Numbered from the stretch's first letter, positions 27,326 through 42,600 are shown. The stretch: DNA of 64,000 nucleotides from an uncultured Rhodospira sp. (GCF_937138205.1 NZ_CAKZOT010000059.1:1-64000), one strand, 5' to 3'. Program-made: numbers and translations. Notes: a model not told the origin generated them from the sequence alone.

Positions 27326-27751
27326 CTACCGCGCCCGCGAGGGCCACGGCCCGCGCACGCCCGGCAGGCCAAGACCGTTCAGCCACCCGGCGAGGCCGTC
27401 GCTCCGCGCATCCGGCCGCGCGGCCTTGGCCCGGGCGGGCTCGGTCCGTGTCAGGAGCGCCCGGTCCGGTGCGCTGTCCAGGGCGTCCCGCGAACGGGGT
27501 GAGTCGGCGCCGGCCCCATGGGGCGGGGGCGGTGCTGCGACCACGGGGCGGTAGAAGGCCGGATCATTGAGCGTCGTTTCGGAAATGGTGCGCACATCGG
27601 TTCGGGTCTGCTCGTCCGTCAGCACGAAATGCCGCGGCACGCCCGGCGTCACGATGACCCGGGTGACGACCCAGATGGCCGACTTGGCCGACTCCGTCTT
27701 GGTGAAACGGTCTCCCGGCTTGATGGCTGTGTCGGTCAAGAGGCACCCCAT
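27326..27751 (-). CDS. conserved small protein, unknown
   Basis: 141 residues from MGCLLTDTAIKPGDRF. The first 60 residues look like a small compact beta-rich domain (GDRFTKTESAKSAIWVVTRV, VPRHFVLTDEQTRTDVRTIS) of a type seen as short proteins in alphaproteobacteria. The last 80 residues are Pro/Ala/Arg-rich and probably disordered. A TTG start 45 bases upstream is also open. A double palindrome lies upstream at 27846-27870. Function unknown. Confidence 0.6.
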   Translation of the reverse strand: MGCLLTDTAIKPGDRFTKTESAKSAIWVVTRVIVTPGVPRHFVLTDEQTRTDVRTISETTLNDPAFYRPVVAAPPPPHGAGADSPRSRDALDSAPDRALLTRTEPARAKAARPDARSDGLAGWLNGLGLPGVRGPWPSRAR

Positions 27752-27845
27752 AACAGCTGATCTCAACACAGGGCCAACGCGTGCCTTGAAGATCAACGCG
27801 GAGCCCCAGTGTCCGGTTCACTTGTAGCCTTTGATTATCGTTCTA

Positions 27846-27870
27846 ACCTTATGAAGGTAATGTTAACATT
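27846..27870. promoter_or_regulatory. adjacent palindromes, possible operator
   Basis: ACCTT-ATG-AAGGT is followed directly by the perfect 12-base palindrome AATGTTAACATT. The pair sits in AT-rich sequence about 95 bases upstream of the minus-strand unknown gene and 50 bases past the glmM stop. Likely a binding site for a dimeric regulator, but unassigned. Confidence 0.4.
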
Positions 27871-27919
27871 GCGGCCGAATGGACGACAAGGGACCGAATT
27901 GCCCGAAAGTCTCTGGTGT

Positions 27920-29293
27920 TCAGGCCGCCGCCGCCGCCTCGATGGCCTCGACGATGTCGTCGACGACCCCCTGCACCAAGGATTCTGTTCTGCCCTCGGC
28001 CATCACGCGGATCAAGGGCTCGGTTCCCGACTTGCGGATCAGGATGCGTCCGGTCCCGTTGAAGCGTGCCTCGCCGGCCGAGATGGCGGTCCGCACCGAC
28101 GCCCGTTCAAGAATCGCATTGGGGTCCCGGCCGCCGTCGATTCTCACGTTGCGCAACACCTGAGGCAAGGGGTCGAACACATGCAGGACCTCGCTGGCCG
28201 GCCGGCCGCTCTGGATCAGGGCCGCCAGCACCTGCAGCGCGGCCGCCAAGCCGTCGCCTGTGGTTCCGCCGGTGCTGCTCAGGTCCGCCATGACGATGTG
28301 CCCGGATTGCTCGCCGCCCAGGTTGAACCCGTCCGCCCGCATCCGTTCCACCACATAACGGTCGCCGACCGGCGTGCGGTCCAGGCCCAGCCCGATCCCG
28401 TTGAGGTAGTGTTCCAGCCCCAGGTTGGACATGACCGTGGCCACGACGCCGCCGCCGGTCAGGCGGCCCTGGTGAAGCCAGGTGTTGGCGATCAGCCCGA
28501 GAAGCTGGTCGCCGTCCACCAGCATTCCGTTCTCATTGGCCAGGACCACCCGGTCGGCATCGCCGTCCAGGGCGATGCCCAGGTCGGCCCCATGCGCCAC
28601 CACGGCGCCGCACATGGCGTCCGTGGCGAGCGAACCGCGTTCGCGGTTGATGTTGAAGCCGTCCGGTTCGACTCCAAGGGGGATGATCTCGGCCCCCAGC
28701 TCCCACAGCACCTGCGGGGCGACCTTGTAGGCGGCGCCGTGGGCGCAGTCGATCACGATGCGCAGGCCGTCGAGCCGAAGGCCGCGCGGAAAGGTGCCCT
28801 TGACGGCCTCGATGTAGCGCCCGCCCGCGTCGTCCAGGCGCCGCGCCCGGCCCAGATCGGCCGGGCCGACGCGGTGCTCGTCCAGGCCGTTGTCGAGCAG
28901 CGATTCGATCTCCGCCTCCGCTGCGTCTGACAGCTTGAAGCCATCCGGGCCGAACAGCTTGATGCCGTTGTCCTGGTAGGGATTGTGCGAGGCCGAGATG
29001 ACGACGCCGAGGTCGGCCCGCAAGGATCGGGTCAGCATGGCCACCGCCGGCGTCGGCAATGGACCCAGCAGGACGACATCCATCCCCACGGCGATGAACC
29101 CAGCCGCCAGGGCCGGCTCCAGAAGATAGCCCGACAGGCGCGTGTCCTTGCCGATGACGACGGTGTGGCGGTGGTCGCCACGCGTGAAATGGGCGCCCGT
29201 CGCCATACCCAGTTGCAGCGCCATGTCCGCCGTCATGGGGGGCGCGTTCGCGGTGCCGCGCACGCCATCCGTGCCGAAGAGCCTGCGTGTCAT
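27920..29293 (-). CDS. glmM: phosphoglucosamine mutase
   Basis: 457 residues. Converts glucosamine 6-phosphate to glucosamine 1-phosphate for UDP-GlcNAc, peptidoglycan and lipid A synthesis. N-terminal [13 protein letters not shown], phosphoserine loop ISASHNP with Ser102, metal-binding DGDADR, sugar-binding GGEQSGH and phosphate-binding [12 protein letters not shown] are all present. The start is set by AGGAGT 10 bases upstream; the frame is open 21 codons more. Divergent from carB. Confidence 0.96.
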   Translation of the reverse strand: MTRRLFGTDGVRGTANAPPMTADMALQLGMATGAHFTRGDHRHTVVIGKDTRLSGYLLEPALAAGFIAVGMDVVLLGPLPTPAVAMLTRSLRADLGVVISASHNPYQDNGIKLFGPDGFKLSDAAEAEIESLLDNGLDEHRVGPADLGRARRLDDAGGRYIEAVKGTFPRGLRLDGLRIVIDCAHGAAYKVAPQVLWELGAEIIPLGVEPDGFNINRERGSLATDAMCGAVVAHGADLGIALDGDADRVVLANENGMLVDGDQLLGLIANTWLHQGRLTGGGVVATVMSNLGLEHYLNGIGLGLDRTPVGDRYVVERMRADGFNLGGEQSGHIVMADLSSTGGTTGDGLAAALQVLAALIQSGRPASEVLHVFDPLPQVLRNVRIDGGRDPNAILERASVRTAISAGEARFNGTGRILIRKSGTEPLIRVMAEGRTESLVQGVVDDIVEAIEAAAAA

Positions 29294-29486
29294 GGGGGCT
29301 GCACTCCTGGTTGCTCGGCAACCCCGTTGCGCAGGGCGCCTCAGGAAGGCGGTCATAGCGACGCGCGATCACACCATCAAGAGGAATGTCCAAACCCGGG
29401 CCGCTGTGCTAAGACGCGCTCGCGCTGGTCGCCGGCCGTCCGGCGGCGCCGCAATTCGTCCCGCTCCGCTCGATCAGAAGCTTATC

Positions 29487-32732
<3,246 letters not shown>

Positions 32733-32865
32733 TCATCCCCGCAAGCCATCCTTTTGGTGGTTCGCCCCCCCGGGACGGAACACGAAAGGGTGCTTTTTGT
32801 GTTGCATGGACCCGATTCAGCCGCCGTGGCCGGCGTATCGGGCGTAGAGCCGAGGGTTCCCGCTG

Positions 32866-33339
32866 ATGGAGAAAGTCCCGATGACCGCCGACGGGCTGAG
32901 GAGCCTGGAGGACGAGTTGAAGTCTCTGAAGAGCAAAGACCGGCCGGCCGTGATTCGCGCCATTTCCGAGGCGCGCGAACACGGCGATCTCTCCGAGAAC
33001 GCCGAGTATCACGCCGCGCGCGAACGCCAGAGCTTCATCGAGGGCCGCATCAAGGAACTGGAGGACATCATCAGCCGCGCCGACGTCATCGACGTGTCGA
33101 AACTGTCGGGCGATACCGTGCGGTTCGGCGCCATCGTGACCCTGGCCGACGAGGACACCGACGAGGAACAGACCTACCAGATCGTCGGTGTGCACGAGGC
33201 CGACCTGAAGGCCGGGCGTATCTCCATCAGCTCGCCCATCGCCCGGGCGCTGATCGGCAAGTCCGTCGGCGACACCGTCGAGGTCAAGGCCCCCGGCGGC
33301 AGCAAGTTCTACGAGGTCGTCAAGATCGCGTTTGGGTGA
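32866..33339 (+). CDS. greA: transcription elongation factor GreA
   Basis: 157 residues. Rescues backtracked RNA polymerase by stimulating transcript cleavage. The N-terminal coiled coil carries the acidic tip [21 protein letters not shown], and the C-terminal FKBP-like domain ends [20 protein letters not shown]. It follows carB by 130 bases; a weak hairpin AACACGAAA / TTTTTGTGTT (32779-32803) in the gap could terminate carB. carB-greA order is common in alphaproteobacteria. Confidence 0.96.
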   Translation: MEKVPMTADGLRSLEDELKSLKSKDRPAVIRAISEAREHGDLSENAEYHAARERQSFIEGRIKELEDIISRADVIDVSKLSGDTVRFGAIVTLADEDTDEEQTYQIVGVHEADLKAGRISISSPIARALIGKSVGDTVEVKAPGGSKFYEVVKIAFG

Positions 33340-33413
33340 CGGGGGCACGGGCGGTCTTTGACAAAGGTCGCCGCTGCGCCCTGTCGGATTATGGCTTTGT
33401 CCAAAGTGCCATG

Positions 33414-33444
33414 CGGGCCGGTGATGCACACCGGCCCGTTTGGT
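33414..33444 (+). terminator. rho-independent terminator after greA
   Basis: Perfect 10-base stem CGGGCCGGTG / CACCGGCCCG, loop ATGCA, followed by TTTGGTT. It ends about 100 bases after the greA stop. Confidence 0.75.
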
Positions 33445-33573
33445 TCTGCGGAAGTCTCAATACGCGGTCATCCCGCTGATGGAGAGGCGACCGAGTTTTC
33501 TTTCTCGCCCGTACGCGGCCCGAAAAATGGAAAATAGAAAACCGTTGGCCTAGGTTTTCGTCGAGCACAAACG

Positions 33574-33993
33574 TTAACAGGGCATGTCTACGTCAGGCAG
33601 TGGGCAATTGTGCTCGCGTGCGATGTCCCGCAAGGCGCCCAATTTGTTTCCGACGTCAACGAACTCTCCGATGATCAGGTTGCATTTATCCCCAGTAAAG
33701 AGCATGGCACAGATTACGTATTGTGCCAGTAACGTCCCCATCATCTCTCCCGGCTCGGAGTTCGAATTCCCCGCACCTTTCAGGGATTCGCAAACCCAGC
33801 CAACGGCATAGGGGTACTCCAAACGAAGCTCGAATAACCGGCCGTTGAGCGAATCCGCGTGCGCTGCAACGGAATCGCAACGGGTTTTCGCGTGCGCGGC
33901 ATTCGGGGTCCCTTCTACTGACAGGATCGACAAGAGACCCGCGAGAACAGATGCCGTCAACGCTGTGCGCACGCTTTTGTAGGTCCACTTCAT
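33574..33993 (-). CDS. secreted Cys-containing protein, unknown
   Basis: 139 residues from MKWTYKSVRTALTASVLAG, with GGAGG eight bases before the ATG. Signal peptide ends near AHA-KTRCDS. The mature part has five or more Cys (TRCDS, WVCES, YVICAM, DKCNL, HNCPL, MPC), which suggests disulfides in the periplasm. The helical segment GTLLAQYVICAMLFTGDKC resembles the helix-rich core of small secreted proteins with no known function. Codon use is less GC-biased than in neighbours, hinting at acquisition. Confidence 0.6.
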   Translation of the reverse strand: MKWTYKSVRTALTASVLAGLLSILSVEGTPNAAHAKTRCDSVAAHADSLNGRLFELRLEYPYAVGWVCESLKGAGNSNSEPGEMMGTLLAQYVICAMLFTGDKCNLIIGEFVDVGNKLGALRDIAREHNCPLPDVDMPC

Positions 33994-35606
<1,613 letters not shown>

Positions 35607-35620
35607 GGAATCAAACGGTC

Positions 35621-35722
35621 GTCATTGCGAGGAGCGTAGCGACGAAGCAATCCAGGGCGGGTACTTGCGTTCTACGCACTAGATTGCTTCGCCCTCGTCT
35701 TGCGACGAGGGTTCGCAATGAC
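35621..35722. repeat. palindromic repeat family B, copy 1
   Basis: Ends are GTCATTGCGAG and (mismatched) TCGCAATGAC. Inside are ACGAAGCAATCCAGGG and TAGATTGCTTCG, which pair with each other, giving a roughly 100-base imperfect palindrome. A second copy sits at 58098-58199. This GTCATTGCGAGG...GAAGCAATCCAG design is a widespread intergenic repeat style in Rhodospirillales-like genomes. Confidence 0.85.
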
Positions 35723-35768
35723 GGATCACACATTGTCCGGTCGTGAATTTTCTTTGGTCGTCCGTGTT

Positions 35769-36008
35769 CTAACTTTGCGGACAAGCATTCACCTCGTCCC
35801 GGTCGAATCGGAAGTCCGGCGGCAGGCGGCCCCGGAAGGCGCGCAGGCGTTCCAGCCAGTCCTCGCGGCTCGGCTTGCGCGCCACCGCGAACCGGCGGGG
35901 GTCGTCGATGGTGATTTCGATGTCGTCGCCTTCCTTCAGGGCCAGGGCCTCGACCACGGTGGCGGGAAGACGGACGGCGAGGCTGTTGCCCCACTTCGCG
36001 ACCTGCAT
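35769..36008 (-). CDS. AbrB/MazE-type DNA-binding protein, solitary antitoxin
   Basis: 79 residues. N-terminal swapped-hairpin domain MQVAKWGNSLAVRLPATVVE then ALKEGDDIEITIDD; the C-terminal REDWLERLRAFRGRLPPDF is the toxin-binding type tail of such antitoxins. In complete modules a PIN or MazF toxin gene follows; here the next 160 bases hold only remnants and a family B palindrome. So the toxin is missing or lost. The ATG is immediately preceded by GAGGTGACC. Confidence 0.8.
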   Translation of the reverse strand: MQVAKWGNSLAVRLPATVVEALALKEGDDIEITIDDPRRFAVARKPSREDWLERLRAFRGRLPPDFRFDRDEVNACPQS

Positions 36009-36081
36009 GGTCACCTCTCTGGATATACGTGAGGGTATTGTATATCCACCCAAGGTGTCACGCAATGGCGCCAAACTCGTC

Positions 36082-36738
36082 CTACCCCACCGCCCGACAC
36101 ACCCACAGGACTCCGTCCGTCCACCAGCGCTCCAGCAGGTCGCGGTCCAGGCCCCAGCGCGTTTTGACCGCCATCCAGGCGCGGGTATAGGCGCACCAGC
36201 GCGTGGGGTCCCCGGGCATCCAGGCCAGCGGGTCGCCGTCGGCCTTGGAGCGGTTGGCACTGGCGCCCACGGGCAACAGGGTCAGCGGCGAGGACAGATC
36301 GTTGGCGAACGCCCGCCGCCGGTCCGCCGACCACCTATCAGCGCCGGAGCGATGCGCCTCGGCCAGCGGCACCAGGTGGTCGACGTCCAGCGCCGACGGG
36401 TCGGTGATCACGCGCCCGGAGTAGGGATCGATCCAGCGGCCGCCCACCACCCGACAGCCGTCCGCCGTCAGTCGCACCCGCGCCGTGCTGTCGCGGATCA
36501 GCACCTCGTGGCGCGTGTCCTGGCAATCGCCGTCGGCGTCGACCCAGTGATCGTACAAGCCCCGACTGTAGGGCTGCTCCACCGGATAGAACACATCCGC
36601 CTGGCGCAGCCCCCATACGCCCGACAACGCCACGGCCACCAGCCCGACCCCGCGCGCCCGCCTCAGCCACCGGCGCCCGCGCGCGCGGGGCAGGCGGGCC
36701 GGGCGGGGGGCCGGGCGCGCTCGGGTCCTGCGTGCCAC
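36082..36738 (-). CDS. exported HNH nuclease (DUF1524-like)
   Basis: 218 residues. Arg-rich N-terminus, one hydrophobic segment (GVGLVAVALSGVWGL) and then an HNH core: CRVVGGRWIDPYSGRVITDP, DVDHLVPLAEAHRSGADRW and the third metal-ligand region RRAFANDLSSPLTLLPVGAS-N-RSK. This is the extracellular or periplasmic nuclease type related to GmrSD C-terminal domains. Likely a nutrient or DNA-degrading secreted enzyme rather than restriction, because of the leader. Neighbours give no further hint. Confidence 0.8.
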   Translation of the reverse strand: MARRTRARPAPRPARLPRARGRRWLRRARGVGLVAVALSGVWGLRQADVFYPVEQPYSRGLYDHWVDADGDCQDTRHEVLIRDSTARVRLTADGCRVVGGRWIDPYSGRVITDPSALDVDHLVPLAEAHRSGADRWSADRRRAFANDLSSPLTLLPVGASANRSKADGDPLAWMPGDPTRWCAYTRAWMAVKTRWGLDRDLLERWWTDGVLWVCRAVG

Positions 36739-36785
36739 GATCCGTTAGATCCCCGCGCCGACCGGCCGGTGAGAGGGACGAACGG

Positions 36786-37901
36786 TCACTTCGGCACCCG
36801 GCCCTGCACGCCCTCGACAAACCAGTCCATGGACAACAGCGCCTCGTCCGTCGGCGCCTCGCCCTCGGGGATCACCACCTCGCCGGCCTGGTTTCTCAGC
36901 GGCCCGCTCAGCGGGTGGAACGTCCCGGCCTCGATGGCCGCGCGGGACGTCTCGGCGGCGGCGACGACGCGTTCCGGAAGCGCGTCGTTGTAGTCGGTGA
37001 TGCGCACCATGCCGCTGGCCAGGCCGCCCCAGGTGTCCGTGCTCTCCCAGGTGCCGTCGAGCACCGCCCGGGTGCGCTGGATGTAGTAGTCGCGCCAGTC
37101 GTCCTCGATGGCGGTCAGATGCGCCTCGGGGCCGAACTGGCGCATGTCGGTGGCTTGGCCGAAGGCGTGGATGCCTTTCTCCGCCGCCACCTGGATCGGC
37201 GCCGGGCTGTCGGTGTGCTGCGACAGAATGTCGGCGCCCTGGGCCACCAGGGTCTCCGCGACCTCGCGTTCCTTGGCCGGGTCGTACCAGGCGTTGACCC
37301 AGATCACCTTGACCGTGGCCTCGGGATTGACCGAGCGCAGGCCCTGGGTGAAGGCGTTGATGCCGCGCACCACCTCGGGGATGGGCACCGCGCCGATGTA
37401 GCCGATCACGTTGCTCTTGGTCATCAGGCCGGCGATGACGCCGATCACGTACCGGCCCTCGTAGAACCGCGCGGCGTAGGTCGAGACGTTGTCGGCGCGC
37501 TTGTAGCCGGTGCAGTGCTCGAACTTCACGTCCGGAAAGCGCCGGGCGACCTTCAGCGTGGGATTCATGAACCCGAACGAGGTGGTGAAGATCAGGCCGT
37601 GACCGCCGGCCGCGAGTTGGGTCAGCACACGTTCGGCGTCGGCGCCCTCGGGCACGCTCTCGACGAAGGTGGTCTCGACGGCGTCGCCGAACTCTTCCTC
37701 GACGGCCAGACGGCCCTGATCGTGCTGATAGGACCAGCCGTAGTCGCCGACCGGGCCGACGTAGATGAACCCGACCTTCAGCGGGTCGTCGGCGGCGCGG
37801 GCGGGCACGCCGAGGGCGCTCGCGGCGGCCAGACCGGCGCCGGAGGCCAGCAGGGTGCGGCGGGACAGGCGGATGGCGGGGAGACGGGGTGTGTTCCGCA
37901 T
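36786..37901 (-). CDS. BMP-family ABC transporter substrate-binding protein
   Basis: 371 residues. Twin-arginine signal SRRTLLASGAGLAAA, then a BMP/PnrA fold: KVGFIYVGPVGDYGWSYQHDQGR, LIFTTSFGFMNPTLKVA, YEGRYVIGVIAGLMTKSNVIGYIGAVP. Homologs bind purine nucleosides or related ligands for an inner-membrane ABC importer. No permease or ATPase gene is adjacent, so it is an orphan component here or the rest lies outside the window. It starts 89 bases after the stop of a second solitary antitoxin gene. Confidence 0.9.
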   Translation of the reverse strand: MRNTPRLPAIRLSRRTLLASGAGLAAASALGVPARAADDPLKVGFIYVGPVGDYGWSYQHDQGRLAVEEEFGDAVETTFVESVPEGADAERVLTQLAAGGHGLIFTTSFGFMNPTLKVARRFPDVKFEHCTGYKRADNVSTYAARFYEGRYVIGVIAGLMTKSNVIGYIGAVPIPEVVRGINAFTQGLRSVNPEATVKVIWVNAWYDPAKEREVAETLVAQGADILSQHTDSPAPIQVAAEKGIHAFGQATDMRQFGPEAHLTAIEDDWRDYYIQRTRAVLDGTWESTDTWGGLASGMVRITDYNDALPERVVAAAETSRAAIEAGTFHPLSGPLRNQAGEVVIPEGEAPTDEALLSMDWFVEGVQGRVPK

Positions 37902-37989
37902 GGGGCGTTTCCTTGGTGGTGGCGGACAGCACTGCGGAGCACGTTATAGCGCCAGCGGGGCGGCTGTGCCAGAGAGGGGATGGCGCTCC

Positions 37990-38241
37990 TCACCACGTCC
38001 ACGCCTCGTCGTCCCAGGAATGCGCCATGGTGTCCGGCATCAGCCGTTCATCGTCGCCAGCCGCAGCCATCCGCTTGAACGCGTCTTCCCACCCGGCGCG
38101 AGGATGCCGTGCGGGTTCAAGGATGACCCGTCCGTTTTCCACGCTCATCTCCAACGTCTCGCCGAACCCGCATTCCTTGATGACGGCGCTGGGCAGACGC
38201 ACTCCCTTTGAGTTGCCGATCGCGATCAGGTTCACTTTCAT
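37990..38241 (-). CDS. MazE-type antitoxin, solitary
   Basis: 83 residues: MKVNLIAIGNSKGVRLPSAV, CGFGETLEMSVENGRVILEP, then HPRAGWEDAFKRMAAAGDDE and an acidic end DDEAWTW. This is the complete layout of alphaproteobacterial MazE proteins, whose acidic tail normally binds MazF. The downstream 89 bases lead straight to the BMP gene without a toxin. It may act as a stand-alone regulator or as an immunity factor to a distant toxin. Confidence 0.82.
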   Translation of the reverse strand: MKVNLIAIGNSKGVRLPSAVIKECGFGETLEMSVENGRVILEPARHPRAGWEDAFKRMAAAGDDERLMPDTMAHSWDDEAWTW

Positions 38242-38342
38242 GGCCGGCCTCCTGGCGGAGTCCTTCTGTAATCACGGTTGAAGGTAACGTCAAAGCGTGT
38301 CCTCGCCCTTGACCTTCGCCGCCGATCGGATACCACGGCGCC

Positions 38343-39629
38343 ATGCCCTTCCGTTTCGTGCACACTGCCGACATCCACCTGGACTCGCCGCTGCGGACGC
38401 TGGCGCTGCGCGACCCGGCGTTGGCGGAGCTGATCGGCACGGCCACCCGCGCCGCGTTCGAGCGCACGGTCACGTTGTGCCTGGACGAACGGGTCGATGC
38501 GCTGCTGATCGCCGGCGACCTGTACGACGGGGCGCAGACCTCGATGAAGACGGCGGTCTTTCTGGCCGGGCAGTTGGCGCGCCTGGACGAGGCCGGCATC
38601 GCCACCTTCATCGTGCGCGGCAACCACGACGCCGAGTCGCGGATCACCAAGGAACTGGGGTTGCCCGACAGCGCGCGGGTGTTCGGCGGCCGGGGCGAGG
38701 TTCATGTCCTGCCGGGCGCCGCCGACGGCCGCGACGTGGCCGTGCACGGCATCAGCTTCCGCGATCCCCGGGCGCCCGACAGCCTGCTGCCGAAGATCAA
38801 GCCCGCCGTGCCGGATGCCCTCAACATCGGCTTGCTGCACACCAGCGTCGGCGGCGCGGCCGGCCACGACGACTACGCCCCCTGTTCCGTCGCCGATCTG
38901 GTGGCGACCGGCTTCGACTACTGGGCGCTGGGCCATATCCACGCCCGGGCCGTCCACCATGAAAGTCAACCGGCCATCGTCATGCCGGGCCAGCCGCAGG
39001 GGCGGGACATCAACGAGGCCGGGCCGAAGTCCGTCACCTTGGTGAGCCTCGCCGGCGACGGCACCGTGACACTGGCCGAGCACGTCACCGCCGTCGCCCA
39101 GTTCGAACGTGTGGCGGTGGACGCCGCGGGTCTGGAGGACTGGCGCGATCTGGTGGCGGCCATGGGCGACGCGCTGGCTGCCGCGCGCGAGACCGCGCCG
39201 TGCGAGCATCTGGTCGCCCGGGTTCAGGTGGAGGGGGACTCGCCGTTGGCCTGGCGGCTACGGGTGGACGCCGACCTGCTGCTGGCGGAGGCCAAGGCCC
39301 GCGCCGAACGTCTCGGCAACACCTGGGTCGAGACGGTCGAGACCGACGTGCGTCCGCCGTCCGCCCCCGGCGACACGACCGGGGCCACGGCCGCCGATCC
39401 CGTGGCCGAACTGCGGGCGTTGATCCTGGATGAGGTCACGCCGTCCCCGGCGTTCCGCCAACAGATGCGCGAGATCGGCGAGACGGTGCGCGGCCACCTG
39501 CCGAAGGACGCCGCCGCCCATCTGGGCCAGACCGAGGCCGCGTTCGACACCGAACTGGCGCGGCTGCTCGACGAGGGGATCGAAGAGGTGCTGGCGCGGC
39601 TGCACCGTGGTTTGGGGGAAGCCCCATGA
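38343..39629 (+). CDS. yhaO: YhaO-like metallophosphoesterase/DNA exonuclease
   Basis: 428 residues. Mre11/SbcD-type calcineurin fold: FVHTADIHLDSPL, LLIAGDLYDG, FIVRGNHDAES, ALGHIHAR. The C-terminal helical domain (beyond residue 300) is longer than in SbcD and matches the YhaO subgroup. The stop overlaps the start of the large SMC-like gene by four bases, so the two are co-translated subunits of a nuclease-ATPase complex. Confidence 0.9.
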   Translation: MPFRFVHTADIHLDSPLRTLALRDPALAELIGTATRAAFERTVTLCLDERVDALLIAGDLYDGAQTSMKTAVFLAGQLARLDEAGIATFIVRGNHDAESRITKELGLPDSARVFGGRGEVHVLPGAADGRDVAVHGISFRDPRAPDSLLPKIKPAVPDALNIGLLHTSVGGAAGHDDYAPCSVADLVATGFDYWALGHIHARAVHHESQPAIVMPGQPQGRDINEAGPKSVTLVSLAGDGTVTLAEHVTAVAQFERVAVDAAGLEDWRDLVAAMGDALAAARETAPCEHLVARVQVEGDSPLAWRLRVDADLLLAEAKARAERLGNTWVETVETDVRPPSAPGDTTGATAADPVAELRALILDEVTPSPAFRQQMREIGETVRGHLPKDAAAHLGQTEAAFDTELARLLDEGIEEVLARLHRGLGEAP

Positions 39630-42600
39630 GGCTGCGCCGGCTCGACCTGACCCGCTACGGCCGGTTCACCGGCCATGTGCTCGATTTCGGCCCGCGCGGC
39701 GAGGGGCCGGACCTGCACGTGGTCTACGGTCCCAACGAGGCCGGCAAGTCGACGGCCCTGTCGGCGTTCCTCGACCTGCTGTATGGGATCGAGATGCGCA
39801 GCCCCTACAACTTCCTGCATCCCTACGAGACCATGCAGATCGGCGCGGCGCTGGACTGGGACGGCGCCGTCTCGGACTGGGTGCGCGTCAAGGCCAACCG
39901 CAACAGCCTGCGCGACGGGCACGGCCAGCCGGTGGGTGACCACGCGCTGGCCGCCATGCTGGGGGGCATCGACCGCACGGCCTACCGCGGCATGTTCTCG
40001 CTCGACGACGACACGCTGGAACAGGGCGGCGAGGATATTCTCAAGAGCGAAGGCGACCTCGGCCAGCTTCTGTTCGCGGCCAGTGCCGGGTTGTCCGATC
40101 TGGCGCGCACGCTCGACGACCTGAAGGCCGAGGCGGAGCGGTTCCACAAGGACCGGGCCCGCGCCACCGAACTGGCCGACCTGAAGCGCGACCTGGACGC
40201 CCTGGACAAGGAGCGCCGGGAGATCGACGTGCAGGCGTCCGACTATGCCCGCCGCAAGGCGGCCCGCGATCAGGCGGCGCAGGCGTACGAGGCGGCGGTC
40301 GCCGCCGTGGGGGCCGCCACGGCCCGCATGGAGGAGATCGACCGCCTCCGCCAGGCCCTGGACCACCAGGCCACGCGGACCCGGTTGGGCCGGGAGTTGG
40401 AAGCCTTCGCCGACCTGCCCGAACCGCCGCCGGCGTGGTCTGAGGACATCGGCCCGCTGCGGGATGAGGACACCCGCTTGACCACGGAACGGGAGGGCCT
40501 CGACCGCCAGATCGACCGCCTGGATCAGGAGATCAAGGGCATGGCGGTGGACGAGGCGGTGCTGGCGCTGGGCGAGCGTATCGACCGCCTGCGGGAGACC
40601 GAGGGGCGCTATACCACCGCCGCCGAGGATCTGCCCCGGCGGCGGCTGGAGCGCACCGCGCGTGACGCCGAGATCGCCGCCGTGCTGGCCCAACTGGACC
40701 GGCCGGGCGAGGCGGACGCCCGGGCGCTGGTGTTGCCGGCGTCGACGGTGGGCACCCTGCGGGGCCTGATTGCCCAACGCTCGGGGGTCGCCGAGAAGCG
40801 CGAGGCGGCGCAAACCGAGCACGACAAGGCCACCGCGCGCCTGGGCGCGGCGCAGGCCGATCTGGCCCATGCCCTGGGCGGGCCGGCCGGGCACCAGCCG
40901 GACCCCGACCCGACGCCGTGGCGGGTTCTGGAGGCCGCCGTCCACGACATCCGCCGCGACACGTCGGAAACGGCGGTCCTTCTGGAAACCCGGGCGCGGG
41001 ACGGTCTGGCGGAGGCGCTCGACGATGCCCTGGTCGCGCTGGCGCCCTGGTCGGGCGACGCCGAGACTCTGGCGTCCCTCGCTGTCCCCGACGCGGCGCG
41101 GCTGGAGGCCTGGAAACAGGCGCTGGCCGAGGCCGACAAGGCGCTCGACGCCCAAGCCGGCGAGATCGCCCGCCTCGATGGCGAGTGCGCGCGTCTGGCG
41201 GCGGAGATGGACGCCGTGCGCCGGACGACCGGCGTGGTGGACGACGAAACGGCGGCGGCCCGGCGCGCGGCGCGTGACGCGGCCTGGGCGATGCACCGGG
41301 CGGACCTGACCCCCGAGACGGCCGACGCCTTCGAAACCGCGATGCGGGCGGATGACGCGGCCACCGGCGGCCGGCTGGCCCAGACCACCGAGGTCGCGCG
41401 CCTGCGGCAGGCGGCGATCGATCTGGCCTCGACGCGGGAAACCCTGGTGCACGCCCGCGCACAACGGGACGCGATCCAGGCCCGCCGTGACGCCGTGTGC
41501 CAGGACCTCGCGGCGGTGCTGGCCGCCCTTGGCCTGCCGGCGGATTGGCCGCCCTCGTCCTTGGCCGACTGGCTGGCCCGACGCGAGGCGGCATTGCGTG
41601 CGCGCGCCGACCTGCGCGCAAAGGACCGGCAGATCCGCGACCTGCGCGACGACGCCCATCGCGCCCGCGACCGACTGGCGGCGGCCCTGACGGCGGTGGG
41701 CGCGCCGGCGCCGCCCGACGCTTCCCTCTCGTCCCTGCTCGACACGGCCGACGGCGCCCTGAAGCGGCACGCCGACCAGTCCACCCGCCTGGAGAACCGC
41801 CGCAAGGCCCTGACGGAGGCGGAGCAAGAGGTGGCCGACCGTACCCGCGCGCTCAACGCCGCTGTCGCCGCCGACGCCGCGTGGCGGTCGGACTGGGATG
41901 CCGCGCTGGCCGGGTGCTGGTTGGGCGCGGACGGCGCGCGGCCGGCTCCCGAGGCGGTGGGGGCGATGCTCGATGGGCTGGACACCCTGAAAGGTGTGCT
42001 GGACCGGCGCGACGACACGGACCACCGCATCGCGCAGATGGACCGCGACCAGCGCGCCTATGTCCAGGCGCTGTCCGAGGTGCTGGCGGAGCTGGGGGAA
42101 ACGCTCGACCCCGCCCACCCGCTGCAGGCCGCCGACGCCCTGGCCGCGCGACTGACAGAGGCACGGTCGGCGGCCGAGAAACGCGCCGACCGGCGGCAGC
42201 GCCTGGACCAGGCGCGCACGGACCGGGCCGCGCTCGACGCGCCGCTGGATGCCGTGGCCCGCCGCAAGGCCGAGATGACGGCCCTGTTCGGGGTCGAAAC
42301 CCTGGCCGAAGTGGACGCCGCCCTGAAGCGCGCGGCGCACCGCGACAGTCTGCGCGCCGACATTGCGGCGGCCGAGCGGGCGGTGATCACGGCGTTGCGG
42401 GTCTCCGCGCCGCCGGAGGCGGACGCGATGCTCGCCGCCGCCGATCCGGAGGCCCTGGATCGCGAGCGGTCCGATCTGGACGCCCGGCGAGAGGACCTTG
42501 AGACCACGCGCATGGCGGCGCGCGATGCCCTGACCCGCGCCACGGATGCGCTCGCGGCGGTGGGGGGCGATGACGACGTCGCCCGCCTGGAGGCGCGCCG

